Positions 33,672 to 42,597 of a stretch of DNA of 64,000 bases are shown in pieces. Below the pieces are notes generated by a model. It saw only the letters and a program-made list of their open reading frames with translations. It made no database searches and was not told the DNA's origin. Each line of letters opens with the position of its first letter. Positions within the stretch are counted from its first letter, which is position 1. The DNA is from Rhodococcoides kroppenstedtii. Its GTDB lineage: Bacteria > Actinomycetota > Actinomycetes > Mycobacteriales > Mycobacteriaceae. Made by a program: the position numbers and the translations under genes. The stretch lies in the NCBI RefSeq assembly GCF_900111805.1, contig NZ_FOJN01000013.1, positions 1 to 64,000 of the forward strand, in the 5' to 3' direction.

Positions 33672-35009
33672 TCAGGCGACTCCCACGTCCCGCGCACACC
33701 GGAACCCCGAGAAGATCTGCCGACGGATCGGGTGGTCCCAGTTGCGGAACGTCGACCGGATCGCCGTCGGATCGGTGCCGAAGGATCCGCCGCGCAGCAC
33801 CTTGTAGTCGCCGCCGAAGAACACCTCGGAGTACTCCGGGTACGGGAACATCTCGAATCCCGGATACGGCTCGAAGTCCGACGACGTCCACTCCCAGACG
33901 TCGCCCATCAGCTGCTCGACCCCGAGCGCCGACGCCCCGTCCGGATACGCACCCACGTCGGCCGGTTCGAGGTGTCGCTGACCCAGATTGGCGTGGTGCG
34001 ACGCGATCTCGTCGTCTCCCCACGGGAAGCGACGCGAGCCGCCGTCGGCCGGATCGAGGCGAGCGGCCTTCTCCCACTCCGCCTCGGTGGGCAGGCGTTT
34101 GCCGGCCCAGCGCGCGTAGGCGTCGGCCTCGAACCACGACACGTGTACCACGGGCTGCGCCGGACGGACCGGCACGCGGCGGCCGAACACCCGCCGCCAC
34201 CACGTCCCGTCCGGGTCCTGCTCCCAGAAACCGGGCGCGATCAGACCCGCCTCGCGGCGGTGCTGCCAGCCGCGCTCGGTCCACAGCTCCTCGCGGTCGT
34301 AGCCGCCGTCCGCCACGAACCGCAGGAAGTCGCCGTTGGTGACCGGCACCGCGTCGATCGCGAAGGTCTCCACGTGCACGGTGTGGGCGGGACGTTCGTT
34401 GTCCAGCGCCCACGGATCGGTGTCGGTCCCCATCTCGAACGGCCCGCCGGGGACGATCACCTCGAGGTTTCCATCGGCGGGAACCTCCGCCCGCGGCGCG
34501 TCCGGCGCGTGCAGGACTGCCGGACCGGTCCGGAGTTGGTGGGTGGCGAGCATGGTCTCGTCGTGCTGCTGTTCGTGCTGGGCCACCATGGCGAAGACGA
34601 ACCCGTTCTCGGTGAGCCGACGCTCGTCGAACGTCGTGTCCTGCAATGCCTCTCGCGACAGCTCGCGTACCCGCGCCACGTACTCGCGCGCCGCGTCGGG
34701 CGTGAGGAGCGGTAGTCCCGGTCGCGTGGACCGGGCGTGCCGGAACGCGTCGTACAGATCGTCGATGTCCCCGAGCAGCGGGGCGTGTCCGCCGACGTCC
34801 CGCGCCAGCCACAACTCCTCCTGGTTCCCGATGTGCGCGAGATCCCAGACCAACGGACTCATGAGTGGCGACACCTGTTCGCGCAGACCGTCGTCGTCCA
34901 GGCAGTCGGTCAGCGCGGCCGTGCGGGCACGGCTGCGATCGAGCATGTCCTGCAGTCGCTCTCGCAGGACCTCGGTGTCGGTGGTCCGGACGGGGTCGGT
35001 GGTGGTCAC
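33672..35009 (-). CDS. egtB: Hercynine oxygenase EgtB
   Basis: A 445-residue non-heme iron enzyme that joins gamma-glutamyl-cysteine to hercynine with O2, forming the sulfoxide. The N-terminal DinB-like domain has VWDLAHIGNQEELWL and the iron-binding HX3HXE in AQHEQQHDETML. The C-terminal FGE/sulfatase-modifying domain has GGPFEMGTDTDPWALDNERP, VHVSWFEADAYARWAGKRLP, GDVWEWTSSDF and RGGSFGTDPTAIRSTFRNWD. The GTG at 35009 overlaps the egtA stop as GTGA. Its use of gamma-glutamyl-cysteine fits the presence of egtA and egtC. Confidence 0.96.
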   Translation of the reverse strand: MTTTDPVRTTDTEVLRERLQDMLDRSRARTAALTDCLDDDGLREQVSPLMSPLVWDLAHIGNQEELWLARDVGGHAPLLGDIDDLYDAFRHARSTRPGLPLLTPDAAREYVARVRELSREALQDTTFDERRLTENGFVFAMVAQHEQQHDETMLATHQLRTGPAVLHAPDAPRAEVPADGNLEVIVPGGPFEMGTDTDPWALDNERPAHTVHVETFAIDAVPVTNGDFLRFVADGGYDREELWTERGWQHRREAGLIAPGFWEQDPDGTWWRRVFGRRVPVRPAQPVVHVSWFEADAYARWAGKRLPTEAEWEKAARLDPADGGSRRFPWGDDEIASHHANLGQRHLEPADVGAYPDGASALGVEQLMGDVWEWTSSDFEPYPGFEMFPYPEYSEVFFGGDYKVLRGGSFGTDPTAIRSTFRNWDHPIRRQIFSGFRCARDVGVA

Positions 35010-36253
35010 CGGGCGGCCTCCTTCGTGAACGCGTGGGTGGACGAACGGGACTCTCCGGGGGCGAGACGGGCAGCACAGCGCTCGGCCGCGGCCTGCAGAC
35101 GGTCGGCGACGAGGCCCACCGACGCGGCCGCCGCCACCGCGAGCACGGCGGACGCCGCGTCCGCGAGCGCGGCGTCGGCCAGACCGAACCGGGCGGCGTC
35201 CTCCCACCGGTTCTCGGTGCCGAGCACGGCCGCGCGCGCCGCGGCGCGGACGGACTCGTCCGCGACGAGGGCGGCCACGGCATGGATCGGTACGTCCCAC
35301 AGCCCGTCGGGCTGACCGTCGAGGTAGCGCACCTCGAGGTGACCGCCGGCCCGGACCAGCGGGAACAGCGTGGTGAGGTGGTAGTCGAGATCCGCCGTGG
35401 TGGGGCGGTGCTCTCCAGGGCCCACCGCGTCGTCCAGCGCGCCCGCCATCCACTGCGCGAACGTGGTCTCGCGCGGCGGAGACTGCAGTCGGCTGCCCAC
35501 CCGAATGCACAGCAGCGGGACGTCGAGGGCCCACCGCGCGTAGTCGACGACGGGGTCGACGCCGAGGGGAACCCGCGTCCGGGTCCGGTCGAGCTCGAAC
35601 CACGTCCGCATGCGCTGTGACGCCCACGGCTCGGCGGGCACCCCGGCCAACACGGGTGTGGCGGCGAACGCGGCGAGGAGCGCCGGCCCCACCGCGTGCA
35701 GGGTTTCCCAGCGATCCCGAATCTCGGCTCGATCGCGCCCCGCGTCCACGCTGATCTGGACGGCCGCGGTGTTGCACATCATCGCGCGCCCGAACGGTCC
35801 GACCGTGTCGAAGCGCGACTCCATCGCGCAGTAACGCGGCAAGGTCAGCAGACGCTCGGGATCTCGCGCGACGTCCGCGCCGCCGGTGCCGAGGGTCACG
35901 CCGTAGGGCGCGAGCAGATCCTGCAGGCGGTCGGTGTCGCGCCGCATGGCATCGACCACCAGGTCGGCCGACGCGGCCGGGGCGGAGGACAGTTCGAGTT
36001 GGCCACCCGGCTCGACGGAGACGACGTTTCCGGAGCGGAGGGGCAGGGCCGGGGAATCCGGACGCAGCGACGCGGGGGTGTGATCACCGAGCGCGGCGGC
36101 CAGCAGATCGAGCGACGGGCGGGACCCGTCGGGAAGGGACGTGAAGAACTCGAGTTCGGCACCGACCAGCGCGGGCGGGCCGATCTTGAAACACACTCGC
36201 TCGAGGTAGGCCTCGGCGACGGGGCGCGAACCGAGTTCGCTCGACGCGGTCAT
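35006..36253 (-). CDS. egtA: Glutamate-cysteine ligase EgtA
   Basis: A 415-residue ATP-dependent ligase of the GCS2/EgtA type supplying gamma-glutamyl-cysteine for EgtB. Features are PPALVGAELEFFTSLPDG (substrate strand), VSVEPGGQLELSSAP, YGVTLGTGGADVARDPERLL, MCNTAAVQISVDAG and LEVRYLDGQPDGLWD. Mycolata make mycothiol instead of glutathione, so the ligase most likely serves ergothioneine only. First gene of the minus-strand operon, divergent from egtE over 42 bases. Confidence 0.94.
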   Translation of the reverse strand: MTASSELGSRPVAEAYLERVCFKIGPPALVGAELEFFTSLPDGSRPSLDLLAAALGDHTPASLRPDSPALPLRSGNVVSVEPGGQLELSSAPAASADLVVDAMRRDTDRLQDLLAPYGVTLGTGGADVARDPERLLTLPRYCAMESRFDTVGPFGRAMMCNTAAVQISVDAGRDRAEIRDRWETLHAVGPALLAAFAATPVLAGVPAEPWASQRMRTWFELDRTRTRVPLGVDPVVDYARWALDVPLLCIRVGSRLQSPPRETTFAQWMAGALDDAVGPGEHRPTTADLDYHLTTLFPLVRAGGHLEVRYLDGQPDGLWDVPIHAVAALVADESVRAAARAAVLGTENRWEDAARFGLADAALADAASAVLAVAAAASVGLVADRLQAAAERCAARLAPGESRSSTHAFTKEAAR

Positions 36254-36295
36254 GCCTCGACGCTAGCGCGCCGGACCGACATAGTCTTCGAGGCG

Positions 36296-37498
36296 ATGGA
36301 AAAGAACTCGTCGTCCGTAGTCGACACCGTGCTCGCCGAGACACCCGCGGCCGCCCGCGGCGTCTTCCTCGACAGCGCCGGCTCGTCCCTGCCGCCGCGG
36401 GTGGTCACCGACACCGTCGTCGACCACCTTCGTCGCGAAGCGGAGATCGGCGGGTACGCCGCGGCCGCCGAACGCGCGGACGACCTTCTCGCCGTCCGCG
36501 GCTCGGTCGGTCGTCTGCTCGGCGCGCCCGCCCACACGATCGCCCTGTCCGACTCCGCGACCCGCGCCTGGTGCGACGTCTTCTACGCCGTGCCGCTCGC
36601 ACCCGGTGACCGCATTCTTCTCTCGCCCGTCGAGTACGCCACCGGGGCCGTCGCGGCCCTCCAGCGCGCCCACGCCACCGGAGCGGTGGTGGAGCAGCTG
36701 CCCGCCGACGACACCGGGGCGATCGACGTCGCGGCGCTGGGGCGCGTGTTGGACGAGCGGGTGAAACTCGTGTCGTTGGTGCACGCCCCGACCAACAGCG
36801 GCCTGATCAATCCGGTGCGCGAGGTGGTCGACGCGGCCCACGCCGTCGGGGCACTGGTCCTGCTCGACGCCTGCCAATCGGTGGGGCAGGTCGACCTCGA
36901 CGTGCGCGAGCTCGGTGTCGACGCACTCTCGGCCACCGGCCGCAAGTGGCTGCGCGGACCGCGCGGGACCGGGATGCTGTACGTCGCCGAGCACCTGCTC
37001 GACGGGCTCGAACCGCGATCGCTGGATCTGCACAGCGCCACCTGGACCGGGCCCACCTCCTACGAGATCGTCGACGACGCACGACGATTCGAGACCTGGG
37101 AGCACGACGTCGCCGCCCGGCTCGGCCTCGGCGCCGCCGCGGACCACCTCCTCGCTCTCGGTCCGGACGTCGTCGAGGCCGCGGTCCGCGACCGGGCGGA
37201 CCATCTGCGCGCCGAACTGGACGCGCTCCCCCGCGTCACCGTGCAGGACGCCGGGTTCCGACGCCCGGGCACGCAACTGTCCGGCATCGTGACGTTCACC
37301 GTCGACGGCGTCGACCCCTACGAGGTGAAGTCCCGCCTGGCGGAGCAGGGTGTCACCGTCACCGTCAGTCCGCGGTCGTCGACACTGCTCGACATGACGG
37401 CGCGTGGTCTGGACGCGGTGGTGCGGGCGTCGCCCCACTGCTTCCTTCGGACCGACCAGCTGGACGCGGCCGTGTCGGCCGTGGCGGCGCTGCGGTAG
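36296..37498 (+). CDS. egtE: PLP-dependent ergothioneine C-S lyase EgtE
   Basis: A 400-residue class V aminotransferase-fold enzyme that cleaves hercynylcysteine sulfoxide to ergothioneine. The Schiff-base Lys is in SATGRKWLRGPRGTG. VLLDACQSVGQVDLDV holds the PLP-pyridine Asp, and FLDSAGSSLPP and HAPTNSGLINP are typical. The ATG at 36296 gives the standard N-terminus; the open frame extends far upstream without homology. It is transcribed away from egtABCD, so the set is complete but split. The last 134 bases overlap the antisense DMT gene. Confidence 0.9.
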   Translation: MEKNSSSVVDTVLAETPAAARGVFLDSAGSSLPPRVVTDTVVDHLRREAEIGGYAAAAERADDLLAVRGSVGRLLGAPAHTIALSDSATRAWCDVFYAVPLAPGDRILLSPVEYATGAVAALQRAHATGAVVEQLPADDTGAIDVAALGRVLDERVKLVSLVHAPTNSGLINPVREVVDAAHAVGALVLLDACQSVGQVDLDVRELGVDALSATGRKWLRGPRGTGMLYVAEHLLDGLEPRSLDLHSATWTGPTSYEIVDDARRFETWEHDVAARLGLGAAADHLLALGPDVVEAAVRDRADHLRAELDALPRVTVQDAGFRRPGTQLSGIVTFTVDGVDPYEVKSRLAEQGVTVTVSPRSSTLLDMTARGLDAVVRASPHCFLRTDQLDAAVSAVAALR

Positions 37499-38348
37499 GT
37501 GCGCGCAGCACCAGCGCCACGGCCACCGCGCACAGCGCGAGACCCGGGACCGTCGCGAGACCGAGCCTGTCCCCGAACATCGCCCAGCCCCAGATCATCG
37601 TGACGGGCGGGGTCAGGTACAGCAGGGCGCTCGCCGCGGTGGCCCCGCGGCGTCCGATGACGACGAAGTAGCTGCCGATCGCGAGGAAGGTCGAGAGCAC
37701 CACGGTCCACCCGACGGCGAACCAGAACCCGCCGTCGGCCGGGGGCAGGGCGTCGCCCGCCGCGAGGCTCCACGCGAGGAAGAAGACCGCGGCGGTGGCG
37801 GACTGCACGGCGAGTCCCACCGTGATCGGCACCGGCTCGGAATTTCGGGACTGCAGCAGGGTGCCGACCGACAGCGAGACGGTCCCCCCGACGGTAAGGG
37901 CGTACGCCCACCACGGCGCGTCGCCGCCGAGATTGCCGCCGACCACCACCGCCACCCCGACGATGCCGAGAAGCAGTCCCGCCGCGGTGCGCCCGCCGAT
38001 GCGTTGGGCGAGGAACGCGGCGGCGAGGGCGGCCACCACCATCGGCTGCAACGCGGCGATCAGCGCACTGAGTCCGGCGGACACCCCGTACTGGACGCCG
38101 GTGTAGATCCCGCCCAGGTACAGACACTGCATGACGACGCCGAGTCCGATCTGGCGGCGCACGGCCGCGCGGGACACGCGCTGCGCTCGAACGAGGACCA
38201 CGGCCCCGAGGACGAGGGCGGCGACGACGAAGCGCCACGCCAGCACGGCGTGCGACGAGGCGGTGCGCGTGCCGAGCTCGGCGCCGACGAAGCCCGAGCT
38301 CCAGGTGACGACGAGCAGGGCGGCCAAGGAGGCGTCTCGTGGGTTCAC
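37365..38348 (-). CDS. EamA/DMT-family exporter
   Basis: A 327-residue ten-helix transporter of the drug/metabolite (RhaT/EamA) superfamily. Two EamA repeats are visible, from VTWSSGFVGAELGTR and GVVMQCLYLGGIYTGVQYGVSAGLSALI to YLTPPVTMIWGWAMFGDRLG. The GTG at 38348 starts the first helix. After the last helix (ending near VALVLRAP) comes an unusual hydrophilic Pro/Arg/Ser tail of about 45 residues, encoded antisense to the end of egtE. Divergent from a tetR gene over a 70-base operator region, so its expression is probably under that regulator. Substrate unknown. Confidence 0.88.
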   Translation of the reverse strand: MNPRDASLAALLVVTWSSGFVGAELGTRTASSHAVLAWRFVVAALVLGAVVLVRAQRVSRAAVRRQIGLGVVMQCLYLGGIYTGVQYGVSAGLSALIAALQPMVVAALAAAFLAQRIGGRTAAGLLLGIVGVAVVVGGNLGGDAPWWAYALTVGGTVSLSVGTLLQSRNSEPVPITVGLAVQSATAAVFFLAWSLAAGDALPPADGGFWFAVGWTVVLSTFLAIGSYFVVIGRRGATAASALLYLTPPVTMIWGWAMFGDRLGLATVPGLALCAVAVALVLRAPTAAPPRPTRPRPAGRSEGSSGATPAPPRPDHAPSCRAVSTTAD

Positions 38349-38362
38349 GCCACGAGGTAACC

Positions 38363-38379
38363 ATACTGGTCTGTATACT
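38363..38379. promoter_or_regulatory. Operator/promoter between the DMT exporter and tetR
   Basis: ATAC-N6-GTAT (38363-38376), an inverted repeat overlapping a plus-strand -10-like TATACT (38374-38379), centred in the 70-base divergent gap. This is the usual place for a TetR operator controlling both genes. Confidence 0.6.
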
Positions 38380-38418
38380 CGCAGTGTCCTGTTGTCTCGA
38401 CCGACGGGAGCCTCCCCG

Positions 38419-39051
38419 GTGCGCACGATTCCCGACCCCGCCGCCGCCCTCACGCCGGCCGGCGAACGCATCCACGACGTCGCGGCCCGGTTGTTCTACG
38501 AACGCGGCATCCGCGCCACCGGAGTCGATCTCGTCGCGGACGAGGCCGGCACCACCAAGAAGACCCTCTACGACCGGTTCGGCTCGAAGGACGGGCTGGT
38601 GGCCTTCTATCTCGGTCGTCGCCGACTGCGGTGGCAGCGGTTCGTCCTGGACCGGCTGGACGGCGTCGCCCCGGGACTGCCACGCATCCTGGCCATGTAC
38701 GACGCGCTCGAGGAGTGGCTCGCGGATGCCTCCCGCGGGTGCGGATTCGTCAACGCCCACGCCGAGATCGCCGGCACCGACCACCCCGGCCTGGCCGTCG
38801 TGCACGCCGAGAAAGCCTGGGCGCGTGCGCTGTACGTCGAATTCTCCCGCGACGCCGGGGTGACCGACCCCGACACCGTCGGCACCGGACTGTTCCTCCT
38901 CCACGAGGGCGCGGTGGTGGCGTCGACCGCCGGCGGCGTCGCCGACGCAATCGCGGTCGCTCGGCAGTCCGCGCGAGCGCTGATTGCCGGGGCCGTCGCG
39001 GCGGCGTCGCCCGGGGCGGCGGATTCGGTGGTCGCCGAGCCCGTCCGGTAA
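38419..39051 (+). CDS. TetR-family regulator of the DMT exporter
   Basis: A 210-residue TetR protein with helix-turn-helix RIHDVAARLFYERGIRATGV, ADEAGTTKKTLYDRFGSKDGLVAFYL and the C-terminal part GCGFVNAHAEIAGTDHPGLAVV, typical of regulators near transporters. The start is the GTG at 38419 with gggag about nine bases upstream. Divergent to the DMT exporter, which it probably represses. Confidence 0.88.
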   Translation: MRTIPDPAAALTPAGERIHDVAARLFYERGIRATGVDLVADEAGTTKKTLYDRFGSKDGLVAFYLGRRRLRWQRFVLDRLDGVAPGLPRILAMYDALEEWLADASRGCGFVNAHAEIAGTDHPGLAVVHAEKAWARALYVEFSRDAGVTDPDTVGTGLFLLHEGAVVASTAGGVADAIAVARQSARALIAGAVAAASPGAADSVVAEPVR

Positions 39052-39212
39052 GGTGTTCCAGGTTGTCTCGGCGAGGGTGTCCGGGCCACGGACCCGTCCG
39101 AGGACCGACACCGTGATCGACGCAGGCACGGCCCGTCTCTCGGCCGTCCTCGTCCGTGTCCGCGCCGGACAAGTCGTACCGCCGCACACGCCGTCATTCG
39201 AGGAGTTCCACC
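39049..39212 (+). promoter_or_regulatory. Promoter and long leader of rplY
   Basis: TAAGGT at 39049-39054 is a good -10 candidate and would leave a leader of about 150 bases before the rplY ATG, with several short GC-rich inverted repeats. No open frame of substance is present. A structured autoregulatory leader is possible but not shown. Confidence 0.3.
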
Positions 39213-39881
39213 ATGGCCGACACCAACGTTCTCACCGCTGCGCTGCGCACGGAGTTCGGCAAGGGCGCCGCCCGCCGCACCCGTCGCGACGGCCAGGTCC
39301 CCGCCGTCCTGTACGGCCACTCCACCGACCCGAAGCACCTCGCCCTGCCCGCTCGGGAGTTCGCAGCCGTGCTGCGCGCCGACGGCGTGAACGCCGTCGT
39401 CGAGCTCGACATCGACGGCGAGAAGCAGCTGGCTCTGACCAAGTCGGTCGTCGTCCACCCGATCAAGAACTACATCGAGCACGCCGACCTGCTGGTGATC
39501 CGCCGCGGCGAGAAGGTCACCGTGGAGATCGCCGTCACCACGACCGGCGACGCCGCCCCCGGCACGCTGGTCACGGTCGACACCAACGCCGTCGAGATCG
39601 AGGTCGACGCCACGCAGATCCCCGAGCAGTTCGAGGTGTCGGTCGAGGGCGCCGAGATCGGCACGCAGATCCTCGCCTCCCAGCTCGAGCTGCCGTCGGG
39701 CGCCACCCTGGTCACCGACGGCGAGACCCTGCTGGTCAACGTCGTCGAGGCCCCCACCGAGGCCGAGCTCGAGGCCGAGGGTGCCGGCGACCTCGCGTCG
39801 AACGTCGCGGCCGAGGAAGAAGAGGCCGTGGAGGACTCCTCCGCTGCCGACGAGGCCGCCCCGGCGGACTCCGACAACTGA
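39213..39881 (+). CDS. rplY: 50S ribosomal protein L25/general stress protein Ctc
   Basis: A 222-residue L25 of the long Ctc (TL5) type. It binds 5S rRNA through the N-terminal L25 domain (residues about 5-95: [41 protein letters not shown]), followed by the beta C-terminal domain (about 100-190). A very acidic Glu/Ala tail ([20 protein letters not shown]) ends the protein. The ATG at 39213 has gaggag upstream. Upstream of pth, as in Mycobacterium (Rv1015c-Rv1014c). Confidence 0.96.
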   Translation: MADTNVLTAALRTEFGKGAARRTRRDGQVPAVLYGHSTDPKHLALPAREFAAVLRADGVNAVVELDIDGEKQLALTKSVVVHPIKNYIEHADLLVIRRGEKVTVEIAVTTTGDAAPGTLVTVDTNAVEIEVDATQIPEQFEVSVEGAEIGTQILASQLELPSGATLVTDGETLLVNVVEAPTEAELEAEGAGDLASNVAAEEEEAVEDSSAADEAAPADSDN

Positions 39882-39895
39882 TCTCAGCCCCACCC

Positions 39896-39932
39896 GCACG
39901 GCGCGCTCTCCGCACGGAGAGCGCGCCGTGCG
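39896..39932 (+). terminator. Hairpin between rplY and pth
   Basis: Perfect 17-base arms beginning gcacggcgcgctctccg and returning as cggagagcgcgccgtgc, with almost no loop, 15 bases after the rplY stop and just upstream of pth. Likely a terminator or an attenuator that sets a higher rplY than pth level. Confidence 0.75.
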
Positions 39933-39960
39933 TCGTTCCCACCCGAGACGAGGCGACATC

Positions 39961-40548
39961 ATGACCAGTTCCGCAGCCGGACCGATGGTGGTGATCGGCC
40001 TCGGCAACCCGGGCTCGCAGTACGCGAAGACGCGCCACAACATCGGCGCCGTCGTGCTGGACACCCTCGCGGCCAGGGCGCACGGGTCGTTCTCGGCGCA
40101 CAAGCGCAGCAACTGCGACGTGCTGTCGGCCCGGCTGGGCGACCGCGCGGTGGTGCTCGGCAAGCCCCGCTCGTACATGAACGAGTCCGGCGGCCCGGTG
40201 GTCAACCTGGCCCGGTTCCATTCGGTGGCTCCGACCGACGTGATCGTGGTGCACGACGAGCTCGACCTGGACTTCGGCGTCGTCCGACTCAAGCGCGGCG
40301 GCGGCGAGGGCGGCCACAACGGGCTGCGCTCGATCTCGAAGTCGCTGGGCACCAAGGACTACGTCCGGGTGCGCGTCGGTATCGGCCGCCCGCCGGGTCG
40401 CATGGATCCCGCGTCGTTCGTCCTGAAACCGTTCGCCGCCGCCGAACGCGACGAGATCGCGGTGAGCGTCGAGGACGCTGCCGACGCGGTCGAACTGGTG
40501 GTGCGCCTGGGCCTCGAGGATGCCCAGAACCGCCTCCACGGCCCCTGA
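39961..40548 (+). CDS. pth: Peptidyl-tRNA hydrolase
   Basis: A 195-residue esterase that recycles peptidyl-tRNA dropped from ribosomes. Catalytic and binding motifs are all present: [18 protein letters not shown] (Asn and catalytic His), [40 protein letters not shown] and [13 protein letters not shown]. The ATG at 39961 begins the conserved core; the upstream open frame reads through the terminator hairpin and is not real. Confidence 0.96.
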   Translation: MTSSAAGPMVVIGLGNPGSQYAKTRHNIGAVVLDTLAARAHGSFSAHKRSNCDVLSARLGDRAVVLGKPRSYMNESGGPVVNLARFHSVAPTDVIVVHDELDLDFGVVRLKRGGGEGGHNGLRSISKSLGTKDYVRVRVGIGRPPGRMDPASFVLKPFAAAERDEIAVSVEDAADAVELVVRLGLEDAQNRLHGP

Positions 40549-40627
40549 TCGGCCCGTCCGTTCCGCGTAGTCTGCAGATGCCGCCGTCGTCTCCTCGACG
40601 GCGCGCGCCCGATCGAGAAAGGCCCCC

Positions 40628-42256
40628 GTGAGCACCCCGTCCGATCTGTCACCGACCGCCGAGAGCGCCCCCGCCGCACCGAAGAACCTGCGTCGGGAGG
40701 TCGATCGCCGACGGACGTTCGCGGTCATCTCGCACCCGGACGCGGGCAAGTCGACGTTGACCGAGGCGCTCGCCCTGCATGCCCGCAAGATCTCCGAGGC
40801 GGGGGCCATCCACGGCAAGGCAGGCCGCAAGTCCACGGTCTCGGACTGGATGGAGATGGAGAAGGCCCGCGGCATCTCCGTCAGCTCCACCGCCCTGCAG
40901 TTCGACTACGCCGATCACACCATCAACCTCGTCGACACCCCCGGCCACGCCGATTTCTCGGAGGACACCTATCGGGTTCTCACCGCCGTGGACGCGGCGG
41001 TCATGCTGATCGACGCCGCCAAGGGTCTCGAGCCCCAGACCCTCAAGCTCTTCCAGGTGTGCCGCCACCGCGGCATCCCCGTGGTGACGGTGATCAACAA
41101 GTGGGACCGTCCGGGCCGCACGCCCCTCGAACTGCTCGACGAAATCGACGAGCGCATCGGGCTGACCCCCACCCCGCTCTTCTGGCCGGTGGGCATCGCC
41201 GGCGACTTCCGCGGACTGCTGGACGTGACCGCCGGCGGGTACATCCACTTCACCCGGACCGCCGGCGGCGCGACCATCGCGCCCGAGGAGTTCCTGGACG
41301 CCGACGCCGCTGCGGCGCGTGAGGGCGACGAGTGGACCACGGCGCTCGAGGAGAGCGAGCTGTTGGTCGAGAGCGGTCAGCAGCACGACGAGGAGGCGTT
41401 CCTCGCCGGGCGCACGTCGCCGGTCATCTTCGCGTCGGCCATGCTGAACTTCGGCGTCCACCAGATCCTGGACACCCTGGTCTCCTTCGCCCCGCCGCCC
41501 GGGCCGCGTCCCGACGTCGCCGGCGGCGCCCGCGACGTCACCGACCCGTTCAGCGCCGTGGTGTTCAAGGTCCAGGCGGGCATGGACACCGCACACCGCG
41601 ATCGCCTGGCGTTCATGCGGGTGGTCTCCGGTGTCTTCGAGCGCGGGATGGTGGTCACCCACGCACAGACCGGCAAGCCGTTCACCACGAAGTACGCACT
41701 GACCGTGTTCGGGCGCGAGCGCACCACCGTGGAACACGCCTATCCCGGCGACGTCGTGGGTCTGGTCAACGCGACGGCCCTCGCGCCGGGCCACACGCTC
41801 TACGCCGACCGCAAGGTCGAGTTCCCTCCCATCCCCTCGTTCGCGCCGGAGCACTTCTCCATCCTGCGAGCCGAGAGCGCCGCCAAGTACAAGCAGTTCC
41901 GACGCGCGGTGGACCAGATGGATTCCGAGGGCGTCGTGCAGATCCTGCGCAACGACCTGCGCGGCGATGCCTCACCCGTGCTCGCCGCCGTCGGCCCCAT
42001 GCAGTTCGAGGTGGTCGCGGCGCGCATGAAGTCCGAGTTCGGCGTCGAGGCCCGCATGGAGCCGCTCGGCTACTCGCTGGCCCGCCGGACCGATGCCGAG
42101 TCCGCCGACGAGCTGGGCCGTCAGCGTGGGGTCGAGGTGTTCACGCGCAGCGACGGGGTGTTGCTCGCCCTGGTCAGCGACAAGTGGCGGTTGCAGTACA
42201 TCGAGAAGGAGCTGCCGCACCTCACGCTCGAGCCGCTGGTGGCTGCCGCGGACTGA
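40628..42256 (+). CDS. prfC: Peptide chain release factor 3
   Basis: A 542-residue GTPase that recycles RF1/RF2 from the ribosome after peptide release. G1 is SHPDAGKSTLTEALALH, G2 lies in MEMEKARGISVSSTALQFDY, G3 DTPGHADFSEDTYRVL, G4 INKWDRPGRTPLELLDEI. RF3-specific segments are HRDRLAFMRVVSGVFERGM and GPMQFEVVAARMKSEFGVEA. The GTG at 40628 has gaaagg upstream. Monocistronic by spacing. prfC is not universal in actinobacteria. Confidence 0.95.
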   Translation: MSTPSDLSPTAESAPAAPKNLRREVDRRRTFAVISHPDAGKSTLTEALALHARKISEAGAIHGKAGRKSTVSDWMEMEKARGISVSSTALQFDYADHTINLVDTPGHADFSEDTYRVLTAVDAAVMLIDAAKGLEPQTLKLFQVCRHRGIPVVTVINKWDRPGRTPLELLDEIDERIGLTPTPLFWPVGIAGDFRGLLDVTAGGYIHFTRTAGGATIAPEEFLDADAAAAREGDEWTTALEESELLVESGQQHDEEAFLAGRTSPVIFASAMLNFGVHQILDTLVSFAPPPGPRPDVAGGARDVTDPFSAVVFKVQAGMDTAHRDRLAFMRVVSGVFERGMVVTHAQTGKPFTTKYALTVFGRERTTVEHAYPGDVVGLVNATALAPGHTLYADRKVEFPPIPSFAPEHFSILRAESAAKYKQFRRAVDQMDSEGVVQILRNDLRGDASPVLAAVGPMQFEVVAARMKSEFGVEARMEPLGYSLARRTDAESADELGRQRGVEVFTRSDGVLLALVSDKWRLQYIEKELPHLTLEPLVAAAD

Positions 42257-42597
42257 GGGGCGCGGACCGAGGGGCGCGTGGCTCGAACCCCATGCCTCAC
42301 TGCACACAAGTCGGAGGTCTCGGCGGGAATCCGTCGAATCGGACGAGCTGTGTGCAGCCAGGCAGGTCGCGGCCGTCATGCTCGGACCGCTGTCGTGTGA
42401 TGTCACCACGAAACATCCCGTGAGTTGGGCTCATTACCAGCCATTGGCTGCATATATCGGACGAATAACGCGCCCGTGGTACTTTTTGCCGTGTCGAACG
42501 TACTCGAAGTCCGTTTTCGTGCGTCGACACGGCGGGGGGCCACGTGGTTGTCCGCCCCGCGACACCGCACACCTCACGACGATGGAGCACTCCGAGC
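42257..42597. promoter_or_regulatory. Long leader/promoter region of the orphan gene
   Basis: 341 bases without a convincing gene. It contains a 9-base inverted repeat CTGCACACA/TGTGTGCAG (42300-42308 and 42349-42357), which could be a prfC terminator or a structured RNA. It also holds CAGCCA/TGGCTG and an unusually AT-rich patch (about 42425-42490, with gcatatatcgg and tactttttg), the likely promoter region. No riboswitch class was recognised. Confidence 0.4.

Noticed and set aside
36137..36154. GAACTCGAGTTC, resembling a LexA/SOS box core
   Set aside because: It lies inside the egtA coding sequence near its N-terminus, lacks the outer TC/GA bases of the mycobacterial consensus, and is not upstream of a start.
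37318..39189. A 623-codon minus-strand frame covering the DMT exporter and tetR
   Set aside because: Arg/Gly-rich shadow sequence; the true DMT and TetR proteins are read in other frames with clear family motifs.
42490..42512. TCGAAC-GTAC-TCGAAG upstream of the orphan gene as an SOS box
   Set aside because: The second half is in direct rather than inverted orientation, so it does not fit TCGAAC-N4-GTTCGA.
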